64,000 nt of DNA from Punica granatum (lineage: Eukaryota; Streptophyta; Magnoliopsida; Myrtales; Lythraceae): positions 19,492,568 through 19,556,567 of the forward strand of contig NC_045134.1 of the NCBI RefSeq assembly GCF_007655135.1, written 5' to 3'. The translations under genes and the position numbers were made by a program. Positions 12,801-26,400 of this stretch are shown piece after piece. The notes beneath the pieces are model-generated. The model was not told where the DNA came from. It ran no database searches and saw nothing but the letters and a program-made list of their open reading frames with translations. The number at the start of each line of letters is the position of its first letter. Position 1 is the first letter of the stretch.

Positions 12801-15800
12801 GGATAATATGGCTGCTGTGGTTGTGCCTCTTCAATTAAGTCTTCTATCTCGTAACATTCAACCGGGTAACTATACTGGAGGAGTTGATACAGATACCACA
12901 TCTGTAGGATTAGAGTACAATAATGGTCGGTCAGGTGATTCACTGTGTTCTTGAACTTTACTGCATTATTCTACTATTCCTAATTCCTGATCATATTATT
13001 GTTAAAGTTGGCTTAGGAGATGCATTCCCTTTTCTTTTAATGATTCACCATCTCCGGAAGTTTATACGAAGTAAGACATGAAGTTTGGGTTTGTCTAGAT
13101 TTGTAACTTCATTGTCAAATTGGACAAACTTTCCATGCCCTTTTTCCCGGATTGATCTCATTATTATCGCATTGGAGTGATGATTCTACTCGCTTACCGA
13201 TCTGTTATTCAGGATAGAAAGAGAGAGAGTAGGGAATTAAAGTGGCTTAACCATAATTGGTTATAGCCCAGTTTTTTGTAATAAGACCTTTGTAACAGAT
13301 TCCAGAATATAACTAGACCCTCTATGACACATATTTTCTAACATGATAAATAACAGTGTTTGCGAAATCAGACTCTTATGAAATGACCCTCTGGTTTAGT
13401 TTTTCTCTGCCCTAGTTATGCAATCTTTGAGATAAATAATGCTATATTGTATGGAGAGTTGTAGTATTTTGCCTATTGTCAAAGGAAAATGCTGCAATTA
13501 CTAAAATGTCTTGCTAGTACTTGAAGCAGCTATATCTACTGACATGGATTGTAGATGATGAATGATACAAGGCTGCAGCTGTTTGTCTCTATGCAATTGT
13601 ATGTGTACTTTAAATTTTGTAAGTTTCATCACAAGTGGCTTTTCTAAAGTTAATTTAACTGTCCAGATAAGGGCCTGTCTTCTGATATTATCGGCTTAGA
13701 GCATTTTCATCCTCATTCAATGAAGTTTGGCAGGTTGATGGTAAGCTTTTGATTTTCAGATGCTGTTATATTTGCTAATCAATTGCAAATCTTTACTCTT
13801 GATAATTGAAAGTTAAATTGTTGGAATTTTATTTATTTTTTTATTTTTTTTTTACTTTTTAAGTTGTTCATTGTTGGCTTATAGCTTAAAGAAACTTCAC
13901 TTACATCCTTTTAGATCTTATTTTTGTCTTCCCATGTGAATTGTGACCACATCTGATTTCCAACAACTACCAGGATTAGACTAATTATAAGATGCATGGA
14001 CTGCTTTGATAATGCAGTTGTAGTGTTATAAGCCCTTTTATGAGCATACATGTGAAGTGCACAGACGTGTAGCTTAGTTTCAGCAGGAAAAGAATAAGCA
14101 TTACATGCACATTCTCATTTTCTTTATTGTGCTCTCGATCCTAAAGGTTCCTTTATATTCTCTTTTATGTTTAAAGACATCAAAGCATTTCCTCTTATTG
14201 GAAGAATACAAACTGAACCGCGGTGCTCATTGAGTAGCATGCAATAAGTCTTTAGAAAAGTAATGCAAAATAATCTTGATGTTACTTGGATGAATTGGAT
14301 TCAGTAGCCTTTCGATAATCTCAAATCTGGTTTTATTTAAAAGTGTGAAATTTTCATATATTTGGATGTCTTGACCTGAAGACTAGGGGAGTGTAGTCAA
14401 TTTGGTCATCCTGATCGGTAGTTCGGAGATAATAGTTCAGTATCCCTGAAGTCGTTGCAGTTTAAAATATTTTCTGCTTCATATATGCAATCAATGGCAG
14501 CACTTTTGAAGCTTCTTATCTATGACAGGTTGAACCAAAGCATGGAAGTTTTTGCTGTTTTTATTTAGCTGAGCCGCTTAGTGAAGATATGGATGATATG
14601 TTAGAAGCTCAAATTCATGATTGGAAGGAGCCTGTATATGGCCTGCCTCTGGCTCTTCCTGAAGCCCTCAACCAACAGTGCGGTATGTTAAGTTTATAAA
14701 CATAGTTTAAAGGTACTAAAACTATGTTTCGAAACATGACTTTCACCTTCCTTTTGTTCTGATGTGCCGATATATATTAATTTTTTAATTGCTCACCGGG
14801 CACCAAAATTTTTGTTAGTGCCATATCATCTGGTTAAACTGAAAACATTACCAAACGATTTTCTGAAATAGCAAAAGGAGAAAAAAAAAAAAAAAAGGAC
14901 CTTGGCTAATGGAGAGGGAGAGAGCTAAGCCTTGATTGCTTACAATGCTGTCCTGCAACCAGAGTAGGTGCTAGGGTGGCCAGCAATGCTGTTCTGTAAC
15001 CAAAGTAGGTGTTAGGGTGGCCAGCAACACCCTGTCGGTGCCCATCATGCCGCTGTACCTCCGTTTGTCCCTTTGCTCTCACTGTCTTCCCCATTTTTGT
15101 GTCACTCTCCTCTATCCACCCCCTTCTCTCTGTTGTCTGTACCAGATGAGATGCCTGGTTATTGACGGCCTTCATTAAATACCTGTGTTTGCATAGGAAG
15201 ACATTGGGCCTGATGGTGTGAGGGAGATGGGTTATATACATGTAAGAAATAATTCTCTTTGTAATTTTTTTGTTAATACTATAGCCAGATCATTGACACT
15301 AGTAAGGATTTTGATGCTCAGTAAAACTAAATAAATACTGTCGTGGCTGCATAAACGAGGAGTGGTGAATCTCTATTTTGAAACTCAATCTCAGTGTCTT
15401 TTTGGTAAATTATAAAGGGTGTTGGTTTAACCTAAAGGATAATTTTGCCAAAGAAAGTCTTTATTCTGCATCTCTAGAAATAGGCGTGCTAGTTTGTCAT
15501 AGTAGGGCTACTTCTTTGTCACTTACTTTCCAGTGGAATACCCTTAGGGAATATTTGTATGGTTAACCCATCCTGTATAAACTTTTTTGCTTTCTAAGGT
15601 GAAAGCAATCTATCCAATGTCTTAATATCCCACTGTACTTGTGTTGTTTTACTACCATGATAGTGATGTGTACTGTTCGTTTAGAACAGATGAATATGCT
15701 TTAGTGGAGATACAGTTACTCTTTTAAAAAGTTATTTATCATTATAATTGTGAGCTTTTTTTCATTAATTTTTTCCAAATGTCATTTCAGCAAAATAGCT

Positions 15801-18800
15801 GTGTTTCTTTTTGCTAAGATAAGCAAGCAAAATATTTGCATTGGAAAAGCAAAATCAACACATTTTCCAAAACAGGCATCTAGCAAAACAAATTAAAATC
15901 ATAATGCAACTGCAAATATTTTTGACAAGGGCCCTGAGGGCTCTCATTAATTTTAACCTTTATTTATAGCTTCACTCACTCCCCACCCCCAACCCCCCTC
16001 CCCCCCCCAAAAAAAAAAAAAAAAAAAAAAGTCTCACAGTTGTACTCTGTTTATGTGAATAACATTGGTTTATCGTCTCAGGTGGACCTGTGAATATTTA
16101 TACCGACCAAAATTTATGCATGTACTTTGGGATGCCCAGTGAGCGAAAGGAAGGTCAATGCACAATTTCAGAAGGCTTTGCAAGGGTCCTTGCTTTGCTG
16201 GAATCAATTTCATTGCATGATTCTGATTCTAATTATGGAACATTTGAGCATGGGATCCCTGATTCTAGGTAAATGTTCTAATATTTTGATGTTTATGATG
16301 AAAGTATTTTGTTCCAGTTCTCTTTGATAAATTTATGTCATTCTTGCTATCTGCTGAGATTAAAACAGCTTAATATTCACATGTACTAGGTAAATATTTT
16401 CTTTTTATCTTCAATTTTATGATCAAAATAATATATGTTGTAGTTCTTCTTTAGTACCAGCATAACAAGGAGTCATTTGTTTACAATGACTACAATATAT
16501 TGGACTATGGAAACAGTTGGGTAATTCTGGTAGATTATAAAATATTATTAAGAAGGGAAAAAAAATGAATTTCTTTAGTATTTTGTGTGATCACTTAGAG
16601 CAAGCTTTGTAGTTCTTGGACTTTCGTATCAGGTATGTACTGAAGAAAAGGTTTGGCCGTGGTTCATACGGTGAAGTATGGCTGGCTGTTCACTGGAACT
16701 GTTGTCAAGCAAGCAATTCATGGCAAAGGATAAATAGTTCGTGCACTAACTGTAGTTCTGGAGCTGATGCCAATTTGTTCATTCTGAAACGGCTAATGGT
16801 AGTCATTTTCCTTTCTCATGAACTCTTACATATCTCTTGGTCTGCATTACATGAACTCTAATTTTTCCAAAATCTAAGTCATTGTTAATGTCTGGAGTTT
16901 TATTGCACTGCAGCTTTGGTTATATAAAGTGGTCCTGGCTCTTGGTTTTGAATGTCTAAATGGGCTTTGTTTATCATATATCAGATTTATGTGGATTTAT
17001 GCACTACTGAGCAACACTCAGCTTTCTACTGCCAAACTGCTCCGCTTATCAGCAATTTCCGTGATTTTTTTTTGTTAATAAATACCAACAAAAAATTTAC
17101 CATTCAATTCATGGTTGATGAGACTTTCACGTTAATAAGCTGACAATGGTGTTTTCCAAATGCACATTTGAGGGCCACGGATTATTTGATCAGGAATCAA
17201 ATATTTGTTTTGCTGATAGGGAATTGGTTTTTAAGACGTGCCCTTTTATTTTTTATTTTGATTTTGATGGCAATCATCAAAGTTTTATTTTACTTCTGAA
17301 TTTTGATATACCAAGTTACAAACAGGTGGAAAGGGGTCGTCCTGTGTACTTGAGTGGTCTACGAGAGAAGTACTTTGGTGAAATTTTCTTAAATGCTTCT
17401 TCAACCTTGGGTGATCAGCTGTCAGCAGACGATTCATTTTTAAAACAGTCAAGATCAAATTTCGTAGAAGAGTTAGGAACTAATGGATCAGCGTTCCATG
17501 ATATGCAAAAGAAGGAGAATTTTGGTCATGGTTTCGGTCTGATTACATCCCATGAAGAAGGATTGGACCATATTGCAAGATATGTGGAATCTTTTGAATC
17601 TAAATCTAGTGATGTATGGCTGGTTTTCCGTCATGAAGGCGTGTCCTTATCGAAGCTTATATACACAACTGAGCAAGTGGGAGATAAGGAGGAAGGTGAA
17701 CAGATTAAACATTCCCAGGTGTTATACCCATCGAAATGGTGGAAGTGGCTGAAAACAACAGAAGGTGGGAGAGAGGAGATGCGCAATCTCATATGGCAGC
17801 TGGTATGTCAACTATTAACTTTCTTTACCTGACCTTTCTATTGTAGTGTTGAATAAAGTTTTCCACTTAGATCTTGACACTATCCTTTAGTGTTTGAACT
17901 GAGATGGCTAGGTCAAGAATGTGATATGTAATTATGTAGTAGTTAAAATTTTTAAGCAGTTTGATGTTTGTACCGCACTAAATAGTTGCTGCACATGAAA
18001 ATTTCACTGGAGAAAGTTGAGCTGGTATCTACCTTTATTTTATATATAACTCATTGTGTGTTGTCTCTTCTCTCCACTACTTGGTCAGCTCATGGCGCTC
18101 AAGTCTTGTCATGACCGTAATATCACTCACAGGGATATTAAGCCTGGTAAGGGAATGTATCTTGTAATGCTCATCTCACTATGAATAGTTTTAAGTCAAA
18201 GATTTCTATAAATGTATAAATCTGGTTGTTCTGTTTCAAGCATGATTAAGCTACAGAAAATAATCAAATAGACCCAAGTTATATGTTTAGTTTTTCTCGT
18301 GATCGAGATGCCTGCATAATCCAAAACTAGAGTGCTAAAAGTATGGTTTTGTAAAATGTCCTGTATGCTTTACGTGTTGAAGGTTTCAATCGTTTATCCT
18401 CATCATGATCATCCTGTTCTTTGAATAAATTATAGGACTTTTTGCTATTTTATTTTACCTCGAGTCGTGGATAGTATCCAATATTCTTTGTAGATGTGTT
18501 GTAGTTCTTCCTTTTCGTCAAATCAATGGGTGAAAAAATGAGCTTTCCATCGTATGTTTTCCTGAGAGGTCTGTCATATCCTATTTTGTGGTGAATGATG
18601 CTCAAGAAGAGTGGTTTTGTAGTAACTCTTTTAAGTGTGATTCTCTAGAGCATTATGTAAGAAGCTAAACAGGAAATTCATTCTTTCAACCATTGAAACA
18701 AATTGTGCAATCAGATGCAAAGATTTACATGTGAAGTTATAAAGACCCCCCTTGGTTTTCTCTCTCTCTGTCTTTTAAGGTTTTAATATCTCTTTCTGCA

Positions 18801-21800
18801 ATATTGAATAGGTCCTTGTTGAATGATTTGAAAATCAGACCTAACACTGAAGTTACTGATTTCGAGTTTCTGTTCACAGATCAATACAACAATCATTTAT
18901 TTAGTGTTATGCTGAACGGCATTTGCTCATTTTCCTTGCACTATATTGATAAGTATCATTTGGTAATTGCAATTATTTTAGTGCAATTTTCTGCTGGTCA
19001 AATTGCAGTGCTCCATCTGTGGTCATTCACTAGCTCTGTACTGCATGACACTTTTTGTTCGTCTTTACATTTCCCATCAGTTTATACAATGATCTTCAAG
19101 AAGCTAAATGCATGGATGTGTTTAGTTCTTTGGATTTTTTTTTTTTTAATAATAACCTTGATTTTGCAGAGAATATGGTGATATGTTTCGAAGATCAGGA
19201 AACAGGCAGATGCATGAGAGAAGGTCCAAGTCAGGACAAGAATTATACCACCAAAATGTGTGTACAGGATTCATGTTGTTGTCCTTTGAGAACCATATTG
19301 ACAATTAGAAGCTTTCACTTTATTTATGATTGCGGCATTCTGATTGATTGCATGTTGATCTATTAGATTTTAAACCATTGGAATCCGGAGAACCTCTCAC
19401 TTAATCTGAACTTGTTCATAACTTTGATGTAGTTATTTGCTTCTGCTGCTCTCAGGGCCATTTATAGTAGACTATAAACACCACGGACATTATATTTAAG
19501 TTATGGTATTTGTTTTACTCAATGATTGTGTTTTAAGGTCCAGTGTACATAAATGCTTATTATTATGCTGGTAGAATCTGTTTTCTAGTTGCTCGACCTT
19601 TTCTTATTTTAAGGCTTGGCTACTCTACTTAAAATTGCCCTAATTTTTTTTCCTCGCATTTTTAGGAGGATTATCGACTTTGGCAGTGCAATAGATGAAT
19701 TTACTCTAAAGCATTTGTATGGGTCTAGTGGCCCTTCAAGGTACCTACATCAATGCTGTTTCCTTCCGTACCGGGTTGTGGGATTGTGTAGTCATATAAA
19801 AATCAGTGCTTGTTTGCTTTCTCAACTGTTTTCTTCCTTTTCCAGAGCCGAACAAACTTCAGAATATGCACCTCCTGAAGCTTTGCTCAATACTACTTGG
19901 TATCAAGGGCCAACAAGCATCACCTTGAAGTATGTGATTCTTTTGCTGATGGTTTTTCTGGATAGTAGTAGATGCCCACGCATGTATACATGCGGGTATA
20001 GACCATCTATTATTCTATCATATTTATTCTTAACACCGACTAGTCACTGTTCCTTAGATACTAACTAAATATTACTTTTGTAGTTCAAATTATTGTTAGA
20101 CTTGACTACACACTGTTCCTTAGATACTAACTAAATATTACTTTTGTAGTTCAAACTATTGTTAGACTTGACTACAGACTGTAGAAAAGAGCCAGGAGCT
20201 GGCGCCAGATTATGTTGAAAATAATAACAGCGAAATTGTAGCTAAGTATTAGGTTTCTAAGAAATTATATATTCTGTAAAAGATCAAATCTGTTCATTCC
20301 ACAGTATTGCATATTCAAATTATTCACTAATTTAATTAAAAGATCCAATTAAGAAAGAAAAATGAAATTATAGGAAAAAGAAAGACCTAGCTCCAGCTAT
20401 CAATTTATGAAAATACAGAAAAATTCGTGGATATGTTTTTCATGTGAAAAATATATTTTTCAGTCAATAGAAGCAAATCATATTAGATTCGCAATCATCG
20501 CTCTTGAATTTGTTGCTCTAAAACTTATTTTCGTGTAAGGTATTTATTGTTCGTACTCTCAAGTTTCGTCTCTAACTTATTCTTGATAAATCTTTTTTAT
20601 GCAACTTTGGTATTCCTTTTATTGGCAATTCCATATGTTGTTACAATCATTAGCTAATTTGCTGCTCGTCATAAACAGGTACGACATGTGGAGTGTTGGT
20701 GTCGTGATCTTGGAATTGATTTTGGGTTCACCAAATATTTTCCAGATAAGTCCTTTAACAGCTGCCTTGCTAGATAGGCATCTTGAGGGTTGGGATGAAG
20801 GTTTAAAGGAACTTGCATACAGGTTCTTGTTTCCTCTCCACTCCATCCTCTAAGGAAAAGTCAAAATTTGTCTGTAAAGTAGTGATTAGTTCTAAATACT
20901 GTCTTGGTTTTGAAATATAATATCCAGTACGCAGTGTAAATTAAACCGTTAATTTTCATTTGGTTAGTGTCATCTTCTATCCAACAAAAGCAGAAGCCAC
21001 AACCAACATAGGTGGAATGTTGTCCAATTTGGGACAGGAACCTATATTTTGTTGCCTTTTGTCATTCTGTTCTGACTATTCTTTAACTATGCCAGGCTTC
21101 GGTCATTCATGGAAATGTGCATCTTAATCCCAGGAAGTTCCTCCAAACATCGTTTTGGTGCTACGATATATGGTGTAAGTTTACTATCTTCTGTTTATCC
21201 AATCCATATACTCTTTGCTATCTACAGCATGTTGTAGATTATCGTTATTATTTTCCGTTTGGTTCATTTGCCTTTTCTTTTTTCTGGGGGGGTGGGTGGG
21301 GGTGTGGGGAATATGCTTTGCTGATGCATGTTGCTAGTGCTACTACTACCTCTACAATGAATGAAATGAATGAATGAGAGAATTTAAAGGTCAATTTTTG
21401 CTTTCAGAAAGGAATCATTGTATCTTTTTATTTGTTTGGATGTTACAGAATGGAGTTTCCCCAGCATCCTGGAAATGCTCGGAAGAGTTTTTTGCTCGTC
21501 AAATAAAAAGTAGAGATCCCCTAAAACTCGGGTCAGTTTTAAGCTACTGCGCATGCCCACTGAAGCTGTAGATATCAGCATTTCTTTTTTCCAATTGTCC
21601 CTGCTTAGACCATGGTTTGTTCCTTATAATTTTCCATATATTCGCAGTTTTCCAGATGTCTCGGCTCTGCGATTAGTGCGCCATCTCTTACTATGGGACC
21701 CAGTAAGTTCTGCAATTTCGTTAACTTGATTGTTCATGCCTTGGGCTGGCCTAGCTTTTTGTCATGTTTGCTAAGGAGAAATTGAAATAATGCATGACAG

Positions 21801-22183
21801 AGTGGACAACCTAATATGGCAGATTTCATCTCATCACGACATATATATTAAGATAATATTCCCAGTGAACTGAATTGGGACTGAAACATATATTAAACTT
21901 TTGAGGAACTTCCAAGATCAGTTTACCACACATGAAACTTTATTAATGTCTCATATAGTGAGGTACCAGTCATTCTTTATTTGTTATAATTTTGGGGTAA
22001 CTAGTGTCCATTGAATTGACAAAATGAGGACTTAAATCTTCAACTACTCTAGATTAGCTTAAGCATGGATTCTGTGTGAAACTGATGCATACTTTTGGAA
22101 TGCAATGTGTAACCTAGGATGATCGACTGAGTGTTGACGAAGCCATGCAGCATCCTTATTTTGAATCTCTCTTGAGGAGGTAA
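9892..22183 (+). CDS. Protein phosphatase 2C / protein kinase fusion protein, 20 exons
   Basis: Exons: 9892-10186, 10505-10763, 11575-11680, 11780-11921, 12182-12446, 12570-12934, 13667-13740, 14529-14682, 16082-16268, 16633-16798, 17326-17802, 18089-18146, 19170-19257, 19666-19740, 19846-19929, 20679-20822, 21096-21174, 21449-21531, 21648-21702 and 22118-22183. All join in frame to 1073 residues. The N-terminus is a signal-peptide-like segment ([20 protein letters not shown]). The PP2C domain has [52 protein letters not shown] and [10 protein letters not shown], so the metal-binding aspartates are present. A linker leads to a kinase domain with GRGSYGEVW, the lysine in FILKRLM, HRDIKPEN, IDFGSA and PPEALL, followed by a C-lobe ([15 protein letters not shown]). 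In Arabidopsis, as I recall, the two halves are annotated as neighbouring loci, At3g63340 (PP2C) and At3g63330 (probable inactive kinase); other plants have one fused gene. The substrate is unknown. The third intron has a GC donor. Confidence 0.92.
20048..20179. repeat. 66-bp tandem duplication inside intron 15 of the PP2C-kinase gene
   Basis: Two adjacent 66-bp units beginning tgttccttagatactaac differ at only two or three positions. They lie between the exons ending at 19929 and starting at 20679 and do not touch splice sites. Confidence 0.9.
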
Positions 22184-23478
22184 TTAAATTAATGGTTATG
22201 GCATATGACATGGCTGGTGGATTGCCCTTGTGCTGCCAAGATTACGAACCGCCCACTTAGCCATATTTAGCATATCAGATCAAGCACACAAACATGACTG
22301 GTATTGCTTGCTCAAAATTGGATAGATGTTATGAGCAGCGTGCTCCGGCCCAGTTCAAATAACACTCTCCAGAGCATACAAGATTCTATTGCAGGTTGGT
22401 GTTTATTCTTCACTGAATCTACATCGGCTTTTTTCAACAGCAAATCAACTTGTTGAGCAAAATTTTGCTCGAGTGCCCAATGCAAAAGGAAATGGTTTGG
22501 TCTTTCATCTCTTCAAGGTCTCGTGATAATCCCTGGCAAAGTAATTCTGAAAATTCAAGCTACTTTTGCTAATCAACTCCTCTGTTATACTTGTACTCTT
22601 GTACACAATCACGCGATGCCTTGGTTGTCTTTGCTCTCCACATTAGTTGTTTTCTCAAATAGGGAAAGGCATCATTCAGGATATAGAAATACGATACTTC
22701 TGCAGTACAATGTTTCTGCTTGTACAGACATGTAAAGATTTTCAAAATAGAATTTCTTTGTTTTCTTCCATGCCGTGCGCCAACACGATTGCTGGCTTCT
22801 CAATTTTTATCTCTAGCAATGTCAAAAGGTTTTTCGTGCATCCAGCATTTGATACGACAATGTGATCAGGGAATGAAACGGCATGACATAGATATAGCAT
22901 CATTAAGTTTGTGCAGGCATCGCTCATAACCATTTCTGTTTCGAGAATTCATAGCAGAAAGCTCTCTGTTTTGAGAAAGCGAGCCATTCCGAGTCTGGTT
23001 AAGAGGGAATAGAAAAAATTTAAAACTAAAAGTCAATACGATTAACTTGAATAGATGCAGAATGTAACAGTGAGATTAGGACGTGAGTGCATTTCAAGCA
23101 AGGAATTGTTTACCCTTGCAAACATATACCAAGGACAATGCTTGCATGACAAGGCAAGCAAAATAAAAGAATAAAAATGCAAAGATAAAACATCTTTTAA
23201 GCAATTTTCATTTCATCATACTTCAATATAACATTGGCAAAAACACTGTAACAGGACCGATACCTGAAATTAAATTATCGGAAGAAAAATAAATATTACA
23301 AGGCCAAAAAAAAAAGAAAGAAGCCAGGATGGCATGGTCCCGTAGACGACAATAATACATGCACAAGCCTACTATACACTATAAACTTCAAAAAGGAAAA
23401 GAGAATCAATTTTTCTTTGCAAGTGTGTCCCTCTTCTTTCTTTCCTTTTACCTTTCTGCCTTTCTCGGGCCAGAGATT
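22184..23478. other. Intergenic region between convergent genes
   Basis: It contains the presumed 3' untranslated ends of the PP2C-kinase gene (plus) and the ETO1-like gene (minus). No other coding sequence, repeat or RNA gene was recognised. Confidence 0.6.
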
Positions 23479-26400
23479 TTACGGCTCATGGCTGTTTACC
23501 CTACTGTGCAGCTCGAGCATCTCTTGGTGGTAAGGGTCCACGCAGAGAGCTGCTCGGCAGTCTCTTAGGGCTCCCAAAACGTCGCCAATGTGCTCATGAA
23601 ATGCTGCCCGCAAGTGGAGAAGGTGGAGGTCCGCCTTGAACGCGATTGCCCGTGATAATTCCGCAATCGCCTCCTTCTCCTTGTGGTTGTCCATTAACAC
23701 TGCCCAAGGCACAAAGAGTTCAGGTGAAGCTAAAGAACAGATCGTTCCTATATGTGTTTTCTCACGATAATCCCTTGACAGACCAGCTCTCAGGATTCAT
23801 TAGAAATTCGATTAGTTCCAGGAAGCTGCCTGGTTACCATTCTATTCTGCATTTCCATTCCTCACCCAAAACTTATTGCAAAACCACCACTGATATTGCC
23901 AATAATTTTCAGAATAGCTGTTCCAGGTCCCTCATGCCTCTCAGAGGGGGGAAGATTAGCCTCCCCGAGAAGGCGTTCTCCCTGAGACAATCCCTGGCCT
24001 GATAAGGCCAAGCTCGGTCTAGACAGAGAGATGAGCTTGGATGCCTCCCTTGATGATAAGTGCGGAAGTGGGGGGCTACATAGGAAAGGGGCTATTTCGA
24101 AAATTATGGAAATATCACAAGAGATCCTGTAATCTTTGAAGATATTGGAAACTGAAAAATGGAGCAAGTATTTTGGAAGCAAACACCTTTATGGTCACCT
24201 CTAGTAACCATTCCTGGTAGGACCATCAACCGTAAGGTCAGCTGAAGATAACGTGATCTGACCCCTGGATCACTTGGTCATTTTAAGTGTGCATAGGATT
24301 TTCTGATGGAAGCAAGGCAACCGTATCCACAAGCAATGCATCAAATGAAATTAGCATGTCTAACAATAATGCTCTTTGTTATTTCATCTTTTATAGCTGA
24401 TTTTAGAACTAACAGGTCGACTTTCAGCTCCAAACACTCCGAACTATTTTAATCAACCATATATTGCCGAAGAAAGGTGTGGAAGAATCGGTCTAACCTG
24501 CAGCCCTGTATCTGTAGGGGTAAACCCGAAGCGGGTCCAACTTCGTTACCATCTCAAGATCCGACTTAGCGAGCTCACGTTCACAATACTCTGACCTCTT
24601 CTCATATGCAGAGGCATTATTCCGTGCCTTCTCAATCAATGTAGTCATCTCCTTATAAGCTGCTGCCTTCTCGTTCCTGAGGTAATACACTCGAGCGAGG
24701 CCCTGGTGGGCCCTAGTATGACGGATATTGAGGGCATTGACGTAACAATCAGCTGCTAATTCTAGTTTCCCGCAGTCAACATAGATGCTCCCGAGATTGT
24801 TCAACGCCTGAAAATGGTACAGCATGCATTTGAGATCAGCCGATAGTCAAATCTCTCTTTTTACCACTAAAGGTTCATTTAAAACCTGGCCTATATCAAA
24901 CTTATTCTCCAGAACTATCAAATGCAAAGTACTATAGCAATCTCATCTCTATTATCAGAGGCGCTCGCTGATCAATATCAGATAATTTTTCGCTGCATGG
25001 AAGTAGCGGCTCTCTTCTGATTAGTCCCAATTCAAGATTAATACTGGTAACAGACAGCTGAAGGAGAGCTCTAAATACAATACTTAAAGCAGAAGTGATA
25101 TCCCAAAGACCAAATAAAGTTCAAGCATTCTTGTCATGTAATCTAAAAAATCTCATCAGAGGGATACCCATATGTAACCACTGACAGATGGAATAGGAGA
25201 ATAAATCAAATGTAAGGGAAGCTGCTAAAATAGTAAATATATATTGCAAAGGATTGTGGTCTGACACACTTGGAAGGTTGGGGCAATGCTTAATAGCAGC
25301 AAAGACAATAAAACAGTGAGAAGCATGAAATGGTAAACTTGAAACAGCGATAAGTGGTAGAATGGTTGTCTATGGGAGTATAACTGATAATCAAGAACTT
25401 CCTCTTCTGATTTTCAGATTTACAGTTAAATTAGAAACTTCTTTTATGCTCGACAGCAATGAAAGTAAGCAAGTTGGTTGCTTTCAATAAGAAGGCAAAT
25501 GAAGCAAAGCGGTGGTTTTCTCATCCATTACTAGAACTATTGCAACAATCAGAAGTTTGAAAAAAAAGAAATGCATTAATTACCAAGAAAAAAGAAAGGA
25601 AAAGGAATTAAATCTATCCACCACCACTTAAAAAGTCCAACAGAAACAAGTTAATGTGGCAGAAGATACTTCATTACAGGTCAATTCCATAACCAAAATG
25701 AAAGGCGTGATGAACTGAAAGAAAAGAGGGCATACCTGACCCTTACGAAGCCTATCAGAGGGACACTTAAGAGCATCTTCAAGTAGTGAGACAACAGTTG
25801 ACGAACAAGATGGATCCTGACTAGAATCTGCCAAAGCATAGGCCTTCAAGAAGAAAGCCTCAAACGATCTCTTAATTTTTATGGACTCCTCCGCTTTCTG
25901 AAGGCCTTCCTCACAGTGCCCTGTGTCATATAATATCCAACCCTCATAGACTAGGCGTTCGTGTTCATCACTTGCATGCTGGCGAGCTAATTGTAAGCTT
26001 CTCATTGCTGCCTCAGGACAGTTCAACCTAGCATAGGACAATCCAAAGCCTACGTGATGATTAAGAAATAATATAGAAGAAATCAGCTAATAATAAACTT
26101 TTCAACTCCATACAGGCTAAGCATGAGGGTTAAAGCTAAAAATAGCTGTACTTTGATTAATGTGTCTACTTTGACCTAAAAAGAAAGTGAATTTTCCAGT
26201 CATATATCAGAGGAAACTATGATGCAGAAGAAGATTGAGTGAGACATACTCATAAATGAAAATATGTCCTGCCATAGAAAGATAGATTAATCTTCACATT
26301 ATAGATAGTTTACATAAATACAAATTGACATTGTAAACCAATTTTTCTTTTTTTTGCATTAAAAGAACTGGCCAAAAAACCCCTTTTACCATTACTTTCA

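Noticed and set aside
12935..12954. Stop codon ending a separate PP2C-only gene at 12954.
   Set aside because: A good donor (TCAG|GTGATT) precedes it, and its phase matches the exon at 13667 ([15 protein letters not shown]), which leads on to the kinase half. A retained-intron short form is possible but not the main model.
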